Shown here: positions 34,421 through 41,980 of the stretch, piece by piece
Layout of the letters: the number at the start of each line of letters is the position of its first letter
Position numbering within the stretch: the stretch's first letter is position 1
From: Symbiobacterium sp.
GTDB taxonomy: Bacteria > Bacillota > Sulfobacillia > UBA995 > UBA9673
Direction of reading: 5' to 3'
NCBI GenBank assembly: GCA_020725405.1
Contig: DYFB01000033.1
Span: 1-54,889, forward strand
DNA: 54,889 nucleotides
Notes under the pieces: generated by a model
Seen by the model: only the letters and a program-made list of their open reading frames with translations
Database searches by the model: none
Told to the model about the DNA's origin: nothing
Made by a program: the position numbers and the translations under genes

Positions 34421-34463
34421 TTATAACTTTTTATCAATAAGGGTGGTACCGCGGGAAGCTCGA

Positions 34464-34500
34464 GGGCTTCTCGTCCCTGAGGACGAGAAGCCCTTCGGCT
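34464..34500 (+). terminator. T-box terminator hairpin of leuS
   Basis: Perfect 13-bp stem (34464-34476 with 34481-34493) closed by a CTGA loop, followed by TTCGGCTTA, a poor T-tract. Its 5' strand overlaps the CCCT needed by the antiterminator, the mutually exclusive arrangement expected of a T-box. Confidence 0.85.
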
Positions 34501-34553
34501 TATCCGGGCCGCTATCCGGACCGCGCGGACCGCCCGCACCCGGAGGGACCCCG

Positions 34554-37088
34554 ATGCAGACGCGGGTTTCTGAACCGAAGACGGCTGGGGCGGCCGGAGT
34601 CGCCCCGCCCCAGATCGGCCGGCGCTACGACTTCCGCCGCATCGAGAAGAAGTGGCAGGACGAATGGGACCGGCGGCGGGCCTTCGACGTCGACGCCGAC
34701 CCGGACCGCCTCAAGTACTACTGCCTGGTCATGTTCCCGTACCCCTCGGGGGAGATCCACATGGGCCACTGCCGGGTCTACAGCATCGGCGACGTCGTGG
34801 CCCGCTACAAGAAGATGTGCGGCTACAACGTCCTTCACCCGATGGGCTGGGACGCCTTCGGCCTGCCGGCGGAGAACGCGGCCATCAAGGCCGGCCGGCA
34901 CCCCCGGGACTGGACCGTGGCCAACATCAACCGGATAAAGGAACAGCTCCATGACCTCGGGATGAGCTACGACTGGCGCCGTGAGGTCACGGCCTGCTTT
35001 CCCGATTACTACCGCTGGACGCAGTGGCTCTTCCTCCTGATGTACCGCCGCGGGTTGGCCTACCGGAAGAAGGCCCCCGTGAACTGGTGCCCGACCTGCG
35101 CCACGGTGCTGGCCAACGAGCAGGTCGTCGGCGGCGCGTGCTGGCGGTGCGAGACCCCCGTCGTCAAGAAAGAGCTCGAGCAGTGGTTCCTGCGTATAAC
35201 CGATTACGCCGACCGCCTGCTTGACGACCTCGCCCTGCTCACCGGCTGGCCGGACAGGGTCCTGACCATGCAGGCCAACTGGATAGGGCGGAGCCGAGGG
35301 GCCTATATCGACTTCCCGCTGGCGGACGGGTCCGGGGAGCGGCTCCGGGTCTTCACCACCCGTCAGGACACCCTGTGCGGGGCGACGTACATGGTCGTCG
35401 CCCCGGAGCACCCGCTGGTCGCGCGCCTCATCTCCGCTGGCGGGCCCGGGAGCGAGGAACTGCGGCGGTTCGCCGAACGGGCCCGCAACCTCTCGGAGAT
35501 CGACCGGACCAGCGACCCGGAGAAGGAGGGGCTCGACACCGGTCTCCGCTGCGTCAACCCGGCTACGGGCGAGACCATCCCCATCTACACGGCCAACTAC
35601 ATCCTCCTCGAGTACGGCACGGGGGCCGTCATGGGCGTTCCCGCCCACGATCAGAGGGACTTCGAGTTCGCCCGGAAGTACGGCCTGCCCGTCCGGGTGG
35701 TCATCAAGGGCCCCGACTCGCCCGGGAGCGCCGACGAGATGACGGAGGCCTACGACGGGCCGGGGGTCATGGTGAACTCGGGACGGTTCGACGGCCTGTC
35801 GAGCGAGGAGGGCCTGGAGAAGGTGGCCGCCTGGCTCGAGACGGAGGGGCTCGGGGCGAAGACGACCATCTACCGGCTCCGCGACTGGCTCATCTCACGC
35901 CAGAGGTACTGGGGCGCCCCCATCCCGGTGGTCTACTGCGAGGACTGCGGCGTGGTGCCCGTTCCGGAGGACGAGCTCCCCGTCATGCTCCCGTACCAGG
36001 TGGACTTCACGCCCGGGGTCTCGCCGCTGGCGAGGTCGGAGGACTTCGTCAGGACCACCTGCCCGGGGTGCGGCCGGCCCGCCCGCCGGGAGACCGACAC
36101 GATGGACACCTTCGTCTGCTCGTCCTGGTACTACCTCCGCTACACGTCCCCCGGCCACGACAAGACGCCCTTCTCCCGGGAGGAGGTCGACTACTGGATG
36201 CCCGTCGACCAGTACATCGGCGGCATCGAGCACGCCGTCCTCCACCTGCTGTACTCGCGGTTCTTCACCAAGGTCCTTCATGACGCCGGGCTCGTCGGCT
36301 TCGTCGAGCCCTTTACCAACCTCCTGGCCCATGGGATGGTCACCAAGAACGGGGCGGCCATGTCCAAGTCCAAGGGGAACATCGTCTCACCGGACGAGAT
36401 AACCGTGAGGTTCGGGGCCGACACGGCCCGCGTCTTCACCCTCTTCGCGGCCCCGCCCGACAAGGACTTCGAGTGGACCGACTCCGGGGTCGAGGGCATC
36501 TTCCGGTTCCTCGGCCGAGTCTGGCGCATCGTCCACGACCTGGGCGGCGCGGGAGGAGCCGGCGGTTCGCCGTCCCCCGACGAGGCCGACCGGGACATCC
36601 TGCGCTCGGCCCACCGGATGGTCCGGAAGATGACCCTCGATATCGACCGGCGGTTCAACTTCAACACGGCCATCAGCGCGGCCATGGAGACGGTGAACGA
36701 CCTCTACCGCTACGCGGAGAGCGTGCCGCCGGCGCGCCGTTCGCCGGCCGTCGTCCGGGAGGTCCTGGAGAAGCTCGTCCTGTGTCTTGCGCCCTTCGCC
36801 CCGCATCTGGGCGAGGAGCTCTGGCAGGTCCTCGGCGGCGAGGGGAGCGTTCACGACCAGAGATGGCCGAGCTGGGATGAGGACCTTGTCCGGGCCGAGG
36901 AGGTCGAGGTGGCGGTTCAGGTGAACGGCCGCATCCGTGACCGGGTGGTCGTGGCCGCCGGGACCGGAGAAGCCGAGCTGAGGGAGCTCGCCCTGGCCCT
37001 CGAGAAGGTCCGTCCCCACGTGGAGGGCCGGAAGGTCGTGAAGGTCGTCGCCGTGCCGGACAGGCTGGTGAACATCGTCGTCAAATAG
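34554..37088 (+). CDS. leuS: Leucyl-tRNA synthetase
   Basis: 844 residues. HIGH-type motif HMGH at residues 69-72, a zinc-type CPTC...CWRC pair (about 177-202), the CP1 editing domain (TRQDTLCGATYMVVAPEHPL, YGTGAVMGVPAHDQRD), a second Cys-rich segment (CEDC...CPGC), and the MSKSKGN loop near residue 603 with Ala in place of the first Lys of KMSKS, a variant that occurs in LeuRS. The C terminus carries VAVQVNGRIRDRVVV. ATG 34554 has GGAGGG upstream; the frame is open earlier but that is leader RNA. Regulated by the T-box. Confidence 0.97.
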   Translation: MQTRVSEPKTAGAAGVAPPQIGRRYDFRRIEKKWQDEWDRRRAFDVDADPDRLKYYCLVMFPYPSGEIHMGHCRVYSIGDVVARYKKMCGYNVLHPMGWDAFGLPAENAAIKAGRHPRDWTVANINRIKEQLHDLGMSYDWRREVTACFPDYYRWTQWLFLLMYRRGLAYRKKAPVNWCPTCATVLANEQVVGGACWRCETPVVKKELEQWFLRITDYADRLLDDLALLTGWPDRVLTMQANWIGRSRGAYIDFPLADGSGERLRVFTTRQDTLCGATYMVVAPEHPLVARLISAGGPGSEELRRFAERARNLSEIDRTSDPEKEGLDTGLRCVNPATGETIPIYTANYILLEYGTGAVMGVPAHDQRDFEFARKYGLPVRVVIKGPDSPGSADEMTEAYDGPGVMVNSGRFDGLSSEEGLEKVAAWLETEGLGAKTTIYRLRDWLISRQRYWGAPIPVVYCEDCGVVPVPEDELPVMLPYQVDFTPGVSPLARSEDFVRTTCPGCGRPARRETDTMDTFVCSSWYYLRYTSPGHDKTPFSREEVDYWMPVDQYIGGIEHAVLHLLYSRFFTKVLHDAGLVGFVEPFTNLLAHGMVTKNGAAMSKSKGNIVSPDEITVRFGADTARVFTLFAAPPDKDFEWTDSGVEGIFRFLGRVWRIVHDLGGAGGAGGSPSPDEADRDILRSAHRMVRKMTLDIDRRFNFNTAISAAMETVNDLYRYAESVPPARRSPAVVREVLEKLVLCLAPFAPHLGEELWQVLGGEGSVHDQRWPSWDEDLVRAEEVEVAVQVNGRIRDRVVVAAGTGEAELRELALALEKVRPHVEGRKVVKVVAVPDRLVNIVVK

Positions 37089-37231
37089 TGGGCGGCTCCG
37101 CGGGAGTCGCCCTTTCTCGCCGGAGGGACGGCCGCCCGACCGGCGAATGACCCGCCCCCAACCCGACCCGGGCCGCCGGCGGCCGCGGACCAAACCGGGA
37201 GAAGCCGCCGTCGGGCCGGCCGAGGCTGGGG

Positions 37232-37951
37232 GTGTCGTCTTTGCCCGGCCTAGCCGCTGACGAGAAGCTGGTCATCGTTCTCCTGGTCGGCCTGACCCTG
37301 ACGGCCGGCGCCCTGCTCTACTGGGAGGGCCGCGGGACCGCCCTCACCCTTGAGGGTGCGCTCCCGCGGGAGGGTTTGCAGCCGGCGGCCGGCGTCGGCC
37401 CCGGCGGGGGCGCGGCCCTCCCGGGATCCGACGGCGCGCCGGGCGAGGCGGGCGCCGGCGGCCCGTCCGGCGAGGAGGCGGCGGCCGAGCCTCCGGCCGA
37501 GGTAGTTGTGCATGTAGCTGGGGCGGTCCTCCGCCCCGGAGTCTACTCCCTTCCCGAAGGAAGTCGGGTCATCGACGCCGTGACCGCCGCTGGCGGGGTC
37601 AAGGCGTCGGCCGACCCGGACGCGGTAAACCTGGCCCGGCGGGTGGCCGACGGGGAGCAGGTTTACATTCCCACCCGGGACGAGACGCGAGCCTCTTCCG
37701 CGTGGCCGGCGGTCCGGGAAGCTCAGAACCAGGCGGCGGGCGGGCCGGCGACCGGCGGGAAGGTCAACATCAACACGGCCTCCCAGGCCGAACTCGAGAC
37801 CTTGCCGGGCGTGGGCCCGAGCATCGCCCGGCGGATCATCGAGTACCGCCTCCAGAACGGCCCCTTCCGGGCTCTCGAGGAGCTCATGAACGTCTCCGGC
37901 ATCGGGGAGAAGCGCTTCGCCGAACTCGTCGACCTCATCACCATCCGCTGA
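37232..37951 (+). CDS. comEA: Competence DNA-binding protein ComEA
   Basis: 239 residues: N-terminal membrane helix (about 10-30), Gly/Ala/Pro-rich linker, an SLBB domain (VVVHVAGAVLRPGVYSLPEGSRVIDAV) and a C-terminal pair of helix-hairpin-helix motifs (KVNINTASQAELETLPGVGPSIARRII, MNVSGIGEKRF). Surface receptor for incoming double-stranded DNA. It is separated from comEC by one minus-strand gene. Start GTG 37232 or TTG 37241. Confidence 0.93.
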   Translation: MSSLPGLAADEKLVIVLLVGLTLTAGALLYWEGRGTALTLEGALPREGLQPAAGVGPGGGAALPGSDGAPGEAGAGGPSGEEAAAEPPAEVVVHVAGAVLRPGVYSLPEGSRVIDAVTAAGGVKASADPDAVNLARRVADGEQVYIPTRDETRASSAWPAVREAQNQAAGGPATGGKVNINTASQAELETLPGVGPSIARRIIEYRLQNGPFRALEELMNVSGIGEKRFAELVDLITIR

Positions 37952-37964
37952 CGGAGGGCGGGCC

Positions 37965-38030
37965 GGGACTCAGCCGAGGGCGGCCCAGGCGCAGGCGGGG
38001 ACTCAGCCGAGGGCGGCCCAGGCGCAGGCG
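37965..38030. repeat. 33-bp exact tandem duplication over the DUF401 stop codon
   Basis: Two perfect 33-bp copies (37965-37997, 37998-38030). The inner copy holds the last codons and TGA stop of the minus-strand DUF401 gene; the outer copy lies just beyond the stop, so the protein is unchanged. Confidence 0.97.
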
Positions 38031-39145
38031 ACCGCGCAGGCGGTCATGAGGACCATGACCGGCCAGTACTCGCGGTAGAGGCGGGTGGGGCTCACCCCGA
38101 AATACTGCCCGGAGAAGATCTGGCACAGGTGGACCGGGGACATGAAGTAGGCGATGAAGCCGGAGGTGTAAAGGACGGCCGTCACCGCGGCGAGCTGGTC
38201 CGGGTGGACCAGGGGCAGGACCACGGGAAGGGCGATGCCGACATGCACTGTCGGGACTCCCGAGACGAAACCCACGGCCATCGGCAGAAGGAGCGTGAGG
38301 ACCCACGGGGGAAGGCCGGCTCCCACCAGGCGGGAGACCAGGGCCCCGGAGGCGCCCGAGTCGGTCATCACCCGGCTGAAGACCATCACTCCGGCCATGG
38401 CGTAGACTATCTTCCACTGGATTCCGGCCCAGGCCGCCGGCAGGCCGAGGAGGCGGAAGCCCTCGTGGCCCCGGGAGAGGATGAGAGCCAGGACGAGACC
38501 GAGTCCCACCGAGAGATAGATGGGCGGTCGCAGGGGGCCCAGGCCTACTGAGAGGATGACTCCGACGATGAGGGGGGAGGCCGAGGTGAGGAAGACCGCT
38601 AGGGCCGCCCGGCGGGCCGTCCCCGCGCCGCCCGTGTCACCGGCGTCCGCGGAGGCCGCGCTCTCGGCGGCCGTCGGGCGGGCCCGCCGAAGGAGGACGA
38701 GATAGCCCCCGACCAGCATCACTGCGGTGAAGGGCAGATTGCGGAGGATGAGCGCGTCCAGGGGGACGCCGGCCAGCCGGGCGGCGAGGACGAGCGACGG
38801 GGTGAAGGGGGCGATGAAGAACCAGGCGTGCCGGAAGATGAGGTTGACCGCCGCCTTCCGCATCCGGCTGAGGCCGAGGCTGTCGCCGAGCCCGTCGACC
38901 ATCGGCGCGGAGAGGATGGCCCCGCCGATGACCGGCAGGGCCCCGATGATCGAGGGGACGGCCATGATGGCCAGCCTGGCCCCGCCCACAAGACGGGTGA
39001 CGGACCGCACCATGGTGTCGAGAAGCCCGAACTCCCTGAGAACGCCGGCGAGGGAGGTTATGACGGCCACGCCGAGGAGGAGCTCGACCGTCCCGGGGTC
39101 GGTAAGCGCCCGCCACACTGAGGCGGTGAGGTCGCCGGGAGCCAT
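38003..39145 (-). CDS. DUF401 family integral membrane protein
   Basis: 380 residues from ATG 39145, about ten membrane helices, no soluble domain. Family features are IGALPVIGGAILSAPMVDGLG, NLIFRHAWFFIAPFTPSL and GFVSGVPTVHVGIALPVVLPL, as in DUF401 proteins, which resemble permeases. The reading frame continues upstream of the ATG to 39271 with a further hydrophobic segment (LLQLAGLLLTFAVVLTLV) typical of the DUF401 N terminus, but this stretch has no ATG, GTG or TTG; a CTG (39265) or ATA start, or a sequence error, may be involved. It is inserted between comEA and comEC on the opposite strand. Transport substrate unknown. Confidence 0.8.
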   Translation of the reverse strand: MAPGDLTASVWRALTDPGTVELLLGVAVITSLAGVLREFGLLDTMVRSVTRLVGGARLAIMAVPSIIGALPVIGGAILSAPMVDGLGDSLGLSRMRKAAVNLIFRHAWFFIAPFTPSLVLAARLAGVPLDALILRNLPFTAVMLVGGYLVLLRRARPTAAESAASADAGDTGGAGTARRAALAVFLTSASPLIVGVILSVGLGPLRPPIYLSVGLGLVLALILSRGHEGFRLLGLPAAWAGIQWKIVYAMAGVMVFSRVMTDSGASGALVSRLVGAGLPPWVLTLLLPMAVGFVSGVPTVHVGIALPVVLPLVHPDQLAAVTAVLYTSGFIAYFMSPVHLCQIFSGQYFGVSPTRLYREYWPVMVLMTACAVACAWAALG

Positions 39146-39400
39146 CGACGAGGTCAGGGCGAGGAGCCCGGTTCCGACGACCAGGCTCGTCCCGAGTTCG
39201 ACCCGGCGGGCGACGAGGGTCAGGACGACGGCGAAAGTGAGGAGAAGCCCGGCGAGCTGCAGCAGTGGTATTCACTCTCCACATGGGTCTTGCCAGGAAC
39301 AGACGAGCTAGGACCCTCTATGAGCCTTCTATGAGGCCGCCTCGATTCCTGTATCCGGACCGGGCCCGGCGGGCGGCCGGGGAAAAGGAGGCGCCGGCCG

Positions 39401-41947
39401 GTGGTCCGCCCGCTCCTGGTCGTGACCGTGGTCTACACCGCCGGGGTCACCGCGGGGCACCTCGCCAGGCCGTGGCCCGCGGTGCCTCTGGTCCTCGGCT
39501 GTCTCTGCCTGGCCGCGGCGGTTCTCGCCCGGGTCCCTCGGGCCCTTCTCGCCGCGGTATTCCTCGCCGGGGCCCTGATGTCCGCCCTGGCCTGGTCGAG
39601 ACTCGGCCCGGGCCCGGCCGACGTCCTCCTGGTCGGGGCCGGGTCGGCCGGCCTGTCGGAGGCCGTCCGAGAGGGCGGTCTTCCGGCCCGCTGGGTGGTC
39701 GTCGACGGGGCGGTCGCCTCCGAACCGAGACCGGCCGGGGACCAGCGGTCCTCGTCCTTCCTCCTCCGGGCCGAAGCGGCCGGGCCCTACTGGCGGCGGG
39801 GCGAGGTCCTCCACGTCGTGGTCCGCTCCGGGCCGGGGTCCGGCCTCGGGCCCGGGGACCGCCTCCGCGTGGCCGGGTTCCTCTCGCGCCCTCGGTCGCC
39901 CGGCAACCCCGGGGAGTTCAACTTCCCCCTTCATCTCGCCGTTTCGGGGGTGCGCTACACCCTTGCCGCGAGGTGGTGCGCCCCGGCGCCCGGGAACCTG
40001 GGCGGCCCGCGGGGAGGTCTTCGGGGACTGGCCGGCCGGGCCGCGGCCGCCTGCCGGGGCCTGCGAGACAGGCTCCTGGACCGGGTCGCGGCGGCCCTCC
40101 CGGCGGGCGAGGCCGCCCTCCTGGCCAGCCTCGTTTTCGGGGACACGAGCCGCCTTCCGGAGGATGTCGCCCGCGACTTCCGCCGCTCAGGGGTCTACCA
40201 CATCCTCGCCGTGTCGGGCTCCAACGTGGCCTTCGTGGCCTCGGGGTTCTGGCTGGCCGCCCGGCTGGCCCTGGCGGCCGTCGGCCTGCGGGGCCGGCCG
40301 GCCGACCGGCTCGTGCTACCGGCGACGGCCGCGGTCCTCCCGGCCTACGCGGTCATGGCCGGCCTGGGCCCGTCCGTCGTCCGGGCCACTCTGATGGCCG
40401 AGGCCGGCCTCGTCTATCTCTGGCTCGACCGCCGCCGGGAGCTCGGGGCCCCTGTCTGCCTCGCCGCCCTGGTCATGCTGACGGTCCGCCCCCTGGCCAT
40501 CACCGACGTGGGCTTCCAGCTCTCCTACGCCGCAACCCTCGGCATCCTCGCCCTCTACCCGCCGCTCCGCCGGTGGGCCTCGCCGGCGGGCCGGCGGGCC
40601 GTTCTGCCTCGGCCCCTCCGGGGTCCGGCCGCCGCCGTTTCACAGGTCGCGCTGGTGAGCCTGGCGGCCCAGGCTGCAGTCGCCCCGCTCCTGGCCCTGC
40701 ACTTCGGGGAAGTGTCGGTGGTCGGCCTCGCGGCCAACACCGTCGTCGTCCCCCTGGCCGGCCTGGCCGTGACCGCGGGCCTCGGAGCAGGCGGGGCGGC
40801 GATGTGCGGCCCGCTGGGTGGGCTCCTCGGAGGGCCGCTCTTCTCCCTGACCTCCCTCCTCCTGAAGGCCACGGCCGGAGCGGCCCGGCTGGCAGCCGGG
40901 GTCCCCCTGGCCTCGCTCGTCGTGGGCTCACCGCCGCTCCCGGTCGTCGTTGGGTACTACGCCGCCCTCCTCTGGGTCCTCCGGGGCGCCGGGCTCGGAC
41001 GGGCCCGCCGGCGCGTTCTCCTCTCGCTGGTCGCGGCCGGCGCCGTGGTCGTCGCCGGACTGGGAACCGGGTTGGCCGTCCGGGCCGTCCGCGGGCCGGA
41101 GGTCGAGGTCGTCTTCCTCGACGTCGGGCAGGGCGACGCGGCCGTCATCCACCTTCCGGGAAGGCGGGCGGTCCTCATCGACGCCGGCCCGGCCGGGGCC
41201 GGACGGAGGGTCGTCGTCCCATACCTCAAGCACCGTGGGCAGGGACGGCTAGATGTGGTCTTCCTGAGCCACCTTCACGACGACCACGTGGTCGGTCTGG
41301 TGGAGGTCCTGGCCGACCCGTCCCTGTCGGTCGGAGCCATCGTCACCCGGCCGGGAGCCCTGTCCGCGCCCCGACCCCCCGGCTTCGACCTGGTCCTGGC
41401 CTCGGCCGCTGCACGGGGGGTCCCGGTGCTCGAGGCCCGAGCGGGAGCCCGCCTGTCCTCCGGGCGGGGGTGGGGCGCGCTCGTCGTCCTGGCCGCGGGC
41501 GGTGAGGCCCTCGGGATCGGCGAGTCGTCGGTGGAAAACAACCGGAGTCTGGTCCTCCAGCTCCTGACCTGCGGCGTTACGTTCCTCTTCCCGGGGGACC
41601 TCGAGGGGGCGGGGGAGGAGGCCCTGCGCGGCGGCGTGCCCGCCGGGGAGCTGGCCTCCCTGGTCCTCAAGGTCTCCCACCACGGCAGCCTCTATGCGAC
41701 GACAGAGTCCTTTCTCGCGGCCGTCCGCCCCGGCCTAGCCGTCATAAGCGCGGGGGCGAACACCTTCGGCCACCCCGCGCCGGCGACCGTCCAGCGACTC
41801 GAGGACGCGGGGGCGGCGGTCGTGGTCACCCGGGTCGAGGGGGCCGTGCGGTGCGTGGCGTCCGCCGGCCGCCTCCGGGTGACGTGCTTCCGGTCGGGCC
41901 GGTTCCTGACCGCCCCTGACCCTGCCGGCGAGGAGGGCGCGTCCTAA
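39401..41947 (+). CDS. comEC: DNA internalisation channel protein ComEC/Rec2
   Basis: 848 residues. N-terminal DUF4131 region, the central competence domain with many membrane helices (GEAALLASLVFGDTSRLP, GVYHILAVSGSNVAF, FQLSYAATLGILAL), and a C-terminal metallo-beta-lactamase-like domain (VEVVFLDVGQGDAAVIHLP, SHLHDDHVVG, LKVSHHGSLYATTE). It forms the inner-membrane channel for single-stranded DNA and probably degrades the other strand. GTG start with AAGGAGG 9 bases upstream. holA follows by 33 bases. Confidence 0.95.
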   Translation: MVRPLLVVTVVYTAGVTAGHLARPWPAVPLVLGCLCLAAAVLARVPRALLAAVFLAGALMSALAWSRLGPGPADVLLVGAGSAGLSEAVREGGLPARWVVVDGAVASEPRPAGDQRSSSFLLRAEAAGPYWRRGEVLHVVVRSGPGSGLGPGDRLRVAGFLSRPRSPGNPGEFNFPLHLAVSGVRYTLAARWCAPAPGNLGGPRGGLRGLAGRAAAACRGLRDRLLDRVAAALPAGEAALLASLVFGDTSRLPEDVARDFRRSGVYHILAVSGSNVAFVASGFWLAARLALAAVGLRGRPADRLVLPATAAVLPAYAVMAGLGPSVVRATLMAEAGLVYLWLDRRRELGAPVCLAALVMLTVRPLAITDVGFQLSYAATLGILALYPPLRRWASPAGRRAVLPRPLRGPAAAVSQVALVSLAAQAAVAPLLALHFGEVSVVGLAANTVVVPLAGLAVTAGLGAGGAAMCGPLGGLLGGPLFSLTSLLLKATAGAARLAAGVPLASLVVGSPPLPVVVGYYAALLWVLRGAGLGRARRRVLLSLVAAGAVVVAGLGTGLAVRAVRGPEVEVVFLDVGQGDAAVIHLPGRRAVLIDAGPAGAGRRVVVPYLKHRGQGRLDVVFLSHLHDDHVVGLVEVLADPSLSVGAIVTRPGALSAPRPPGFDLVLASAAARGVPVLEARAGARLSSGRGWGALVVLAAGGEALGIGESSVENNRSLVLQLLTCGVTFLFPGDLEGAGEEALRGGVPAGELASLVLKVSHHGSLYATTESFLAAVRPGLAVISAGANTFGHPAPATVQRLEDAGAAVVVTRVEGAVRCVASAGRLRVTCFRSGRFLTAPDPAGEEGAS

Positions 41948-41980
41948 CGGCGGCGAACAAGGGGCTCGGAGGGGTGCCGC

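Larger units (their letters stand above)
34125..34500 (+). promoter_or_regulatory. Leucine T-box riboswitch, interrupted by a tRNA gene
   Basis: Stem I: AGTA loop strand (34178-34181) and a GGCC/GGCC helix enclose a distal arm with AGAG and GGTGGGAACC-type motifs; the specifier loop on the 3' side reads GAA-CTC (34248-34253), so the codon is CTC = Leu, matching leuS downstream. The stem II hairpin CTGGCG-aaac-CGCCAG follows, then the stem III region with CCGTTACCCGGCC and GAGTGG. The antiterminator T-box AGGGTGGTACCGCGG is at 34440-34454 and can pair with CCCT (34475-34478). Between GAGTGG and the T-box, where a short linker is normal, sits a full tRNA-Ala (34345-34420). Uncharged tRNA-Leu should promote antitermination. 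Confidence 0.88.

Noticed and set aside
39265-41505. 746-codon open frame overlapping comEC in another frame
   Set aside because: Arg/Pro/Gly-dominated composition with no recognisable motifs; long alternative frames are expected at this GC content and comEC is unmistakable in the other frame.
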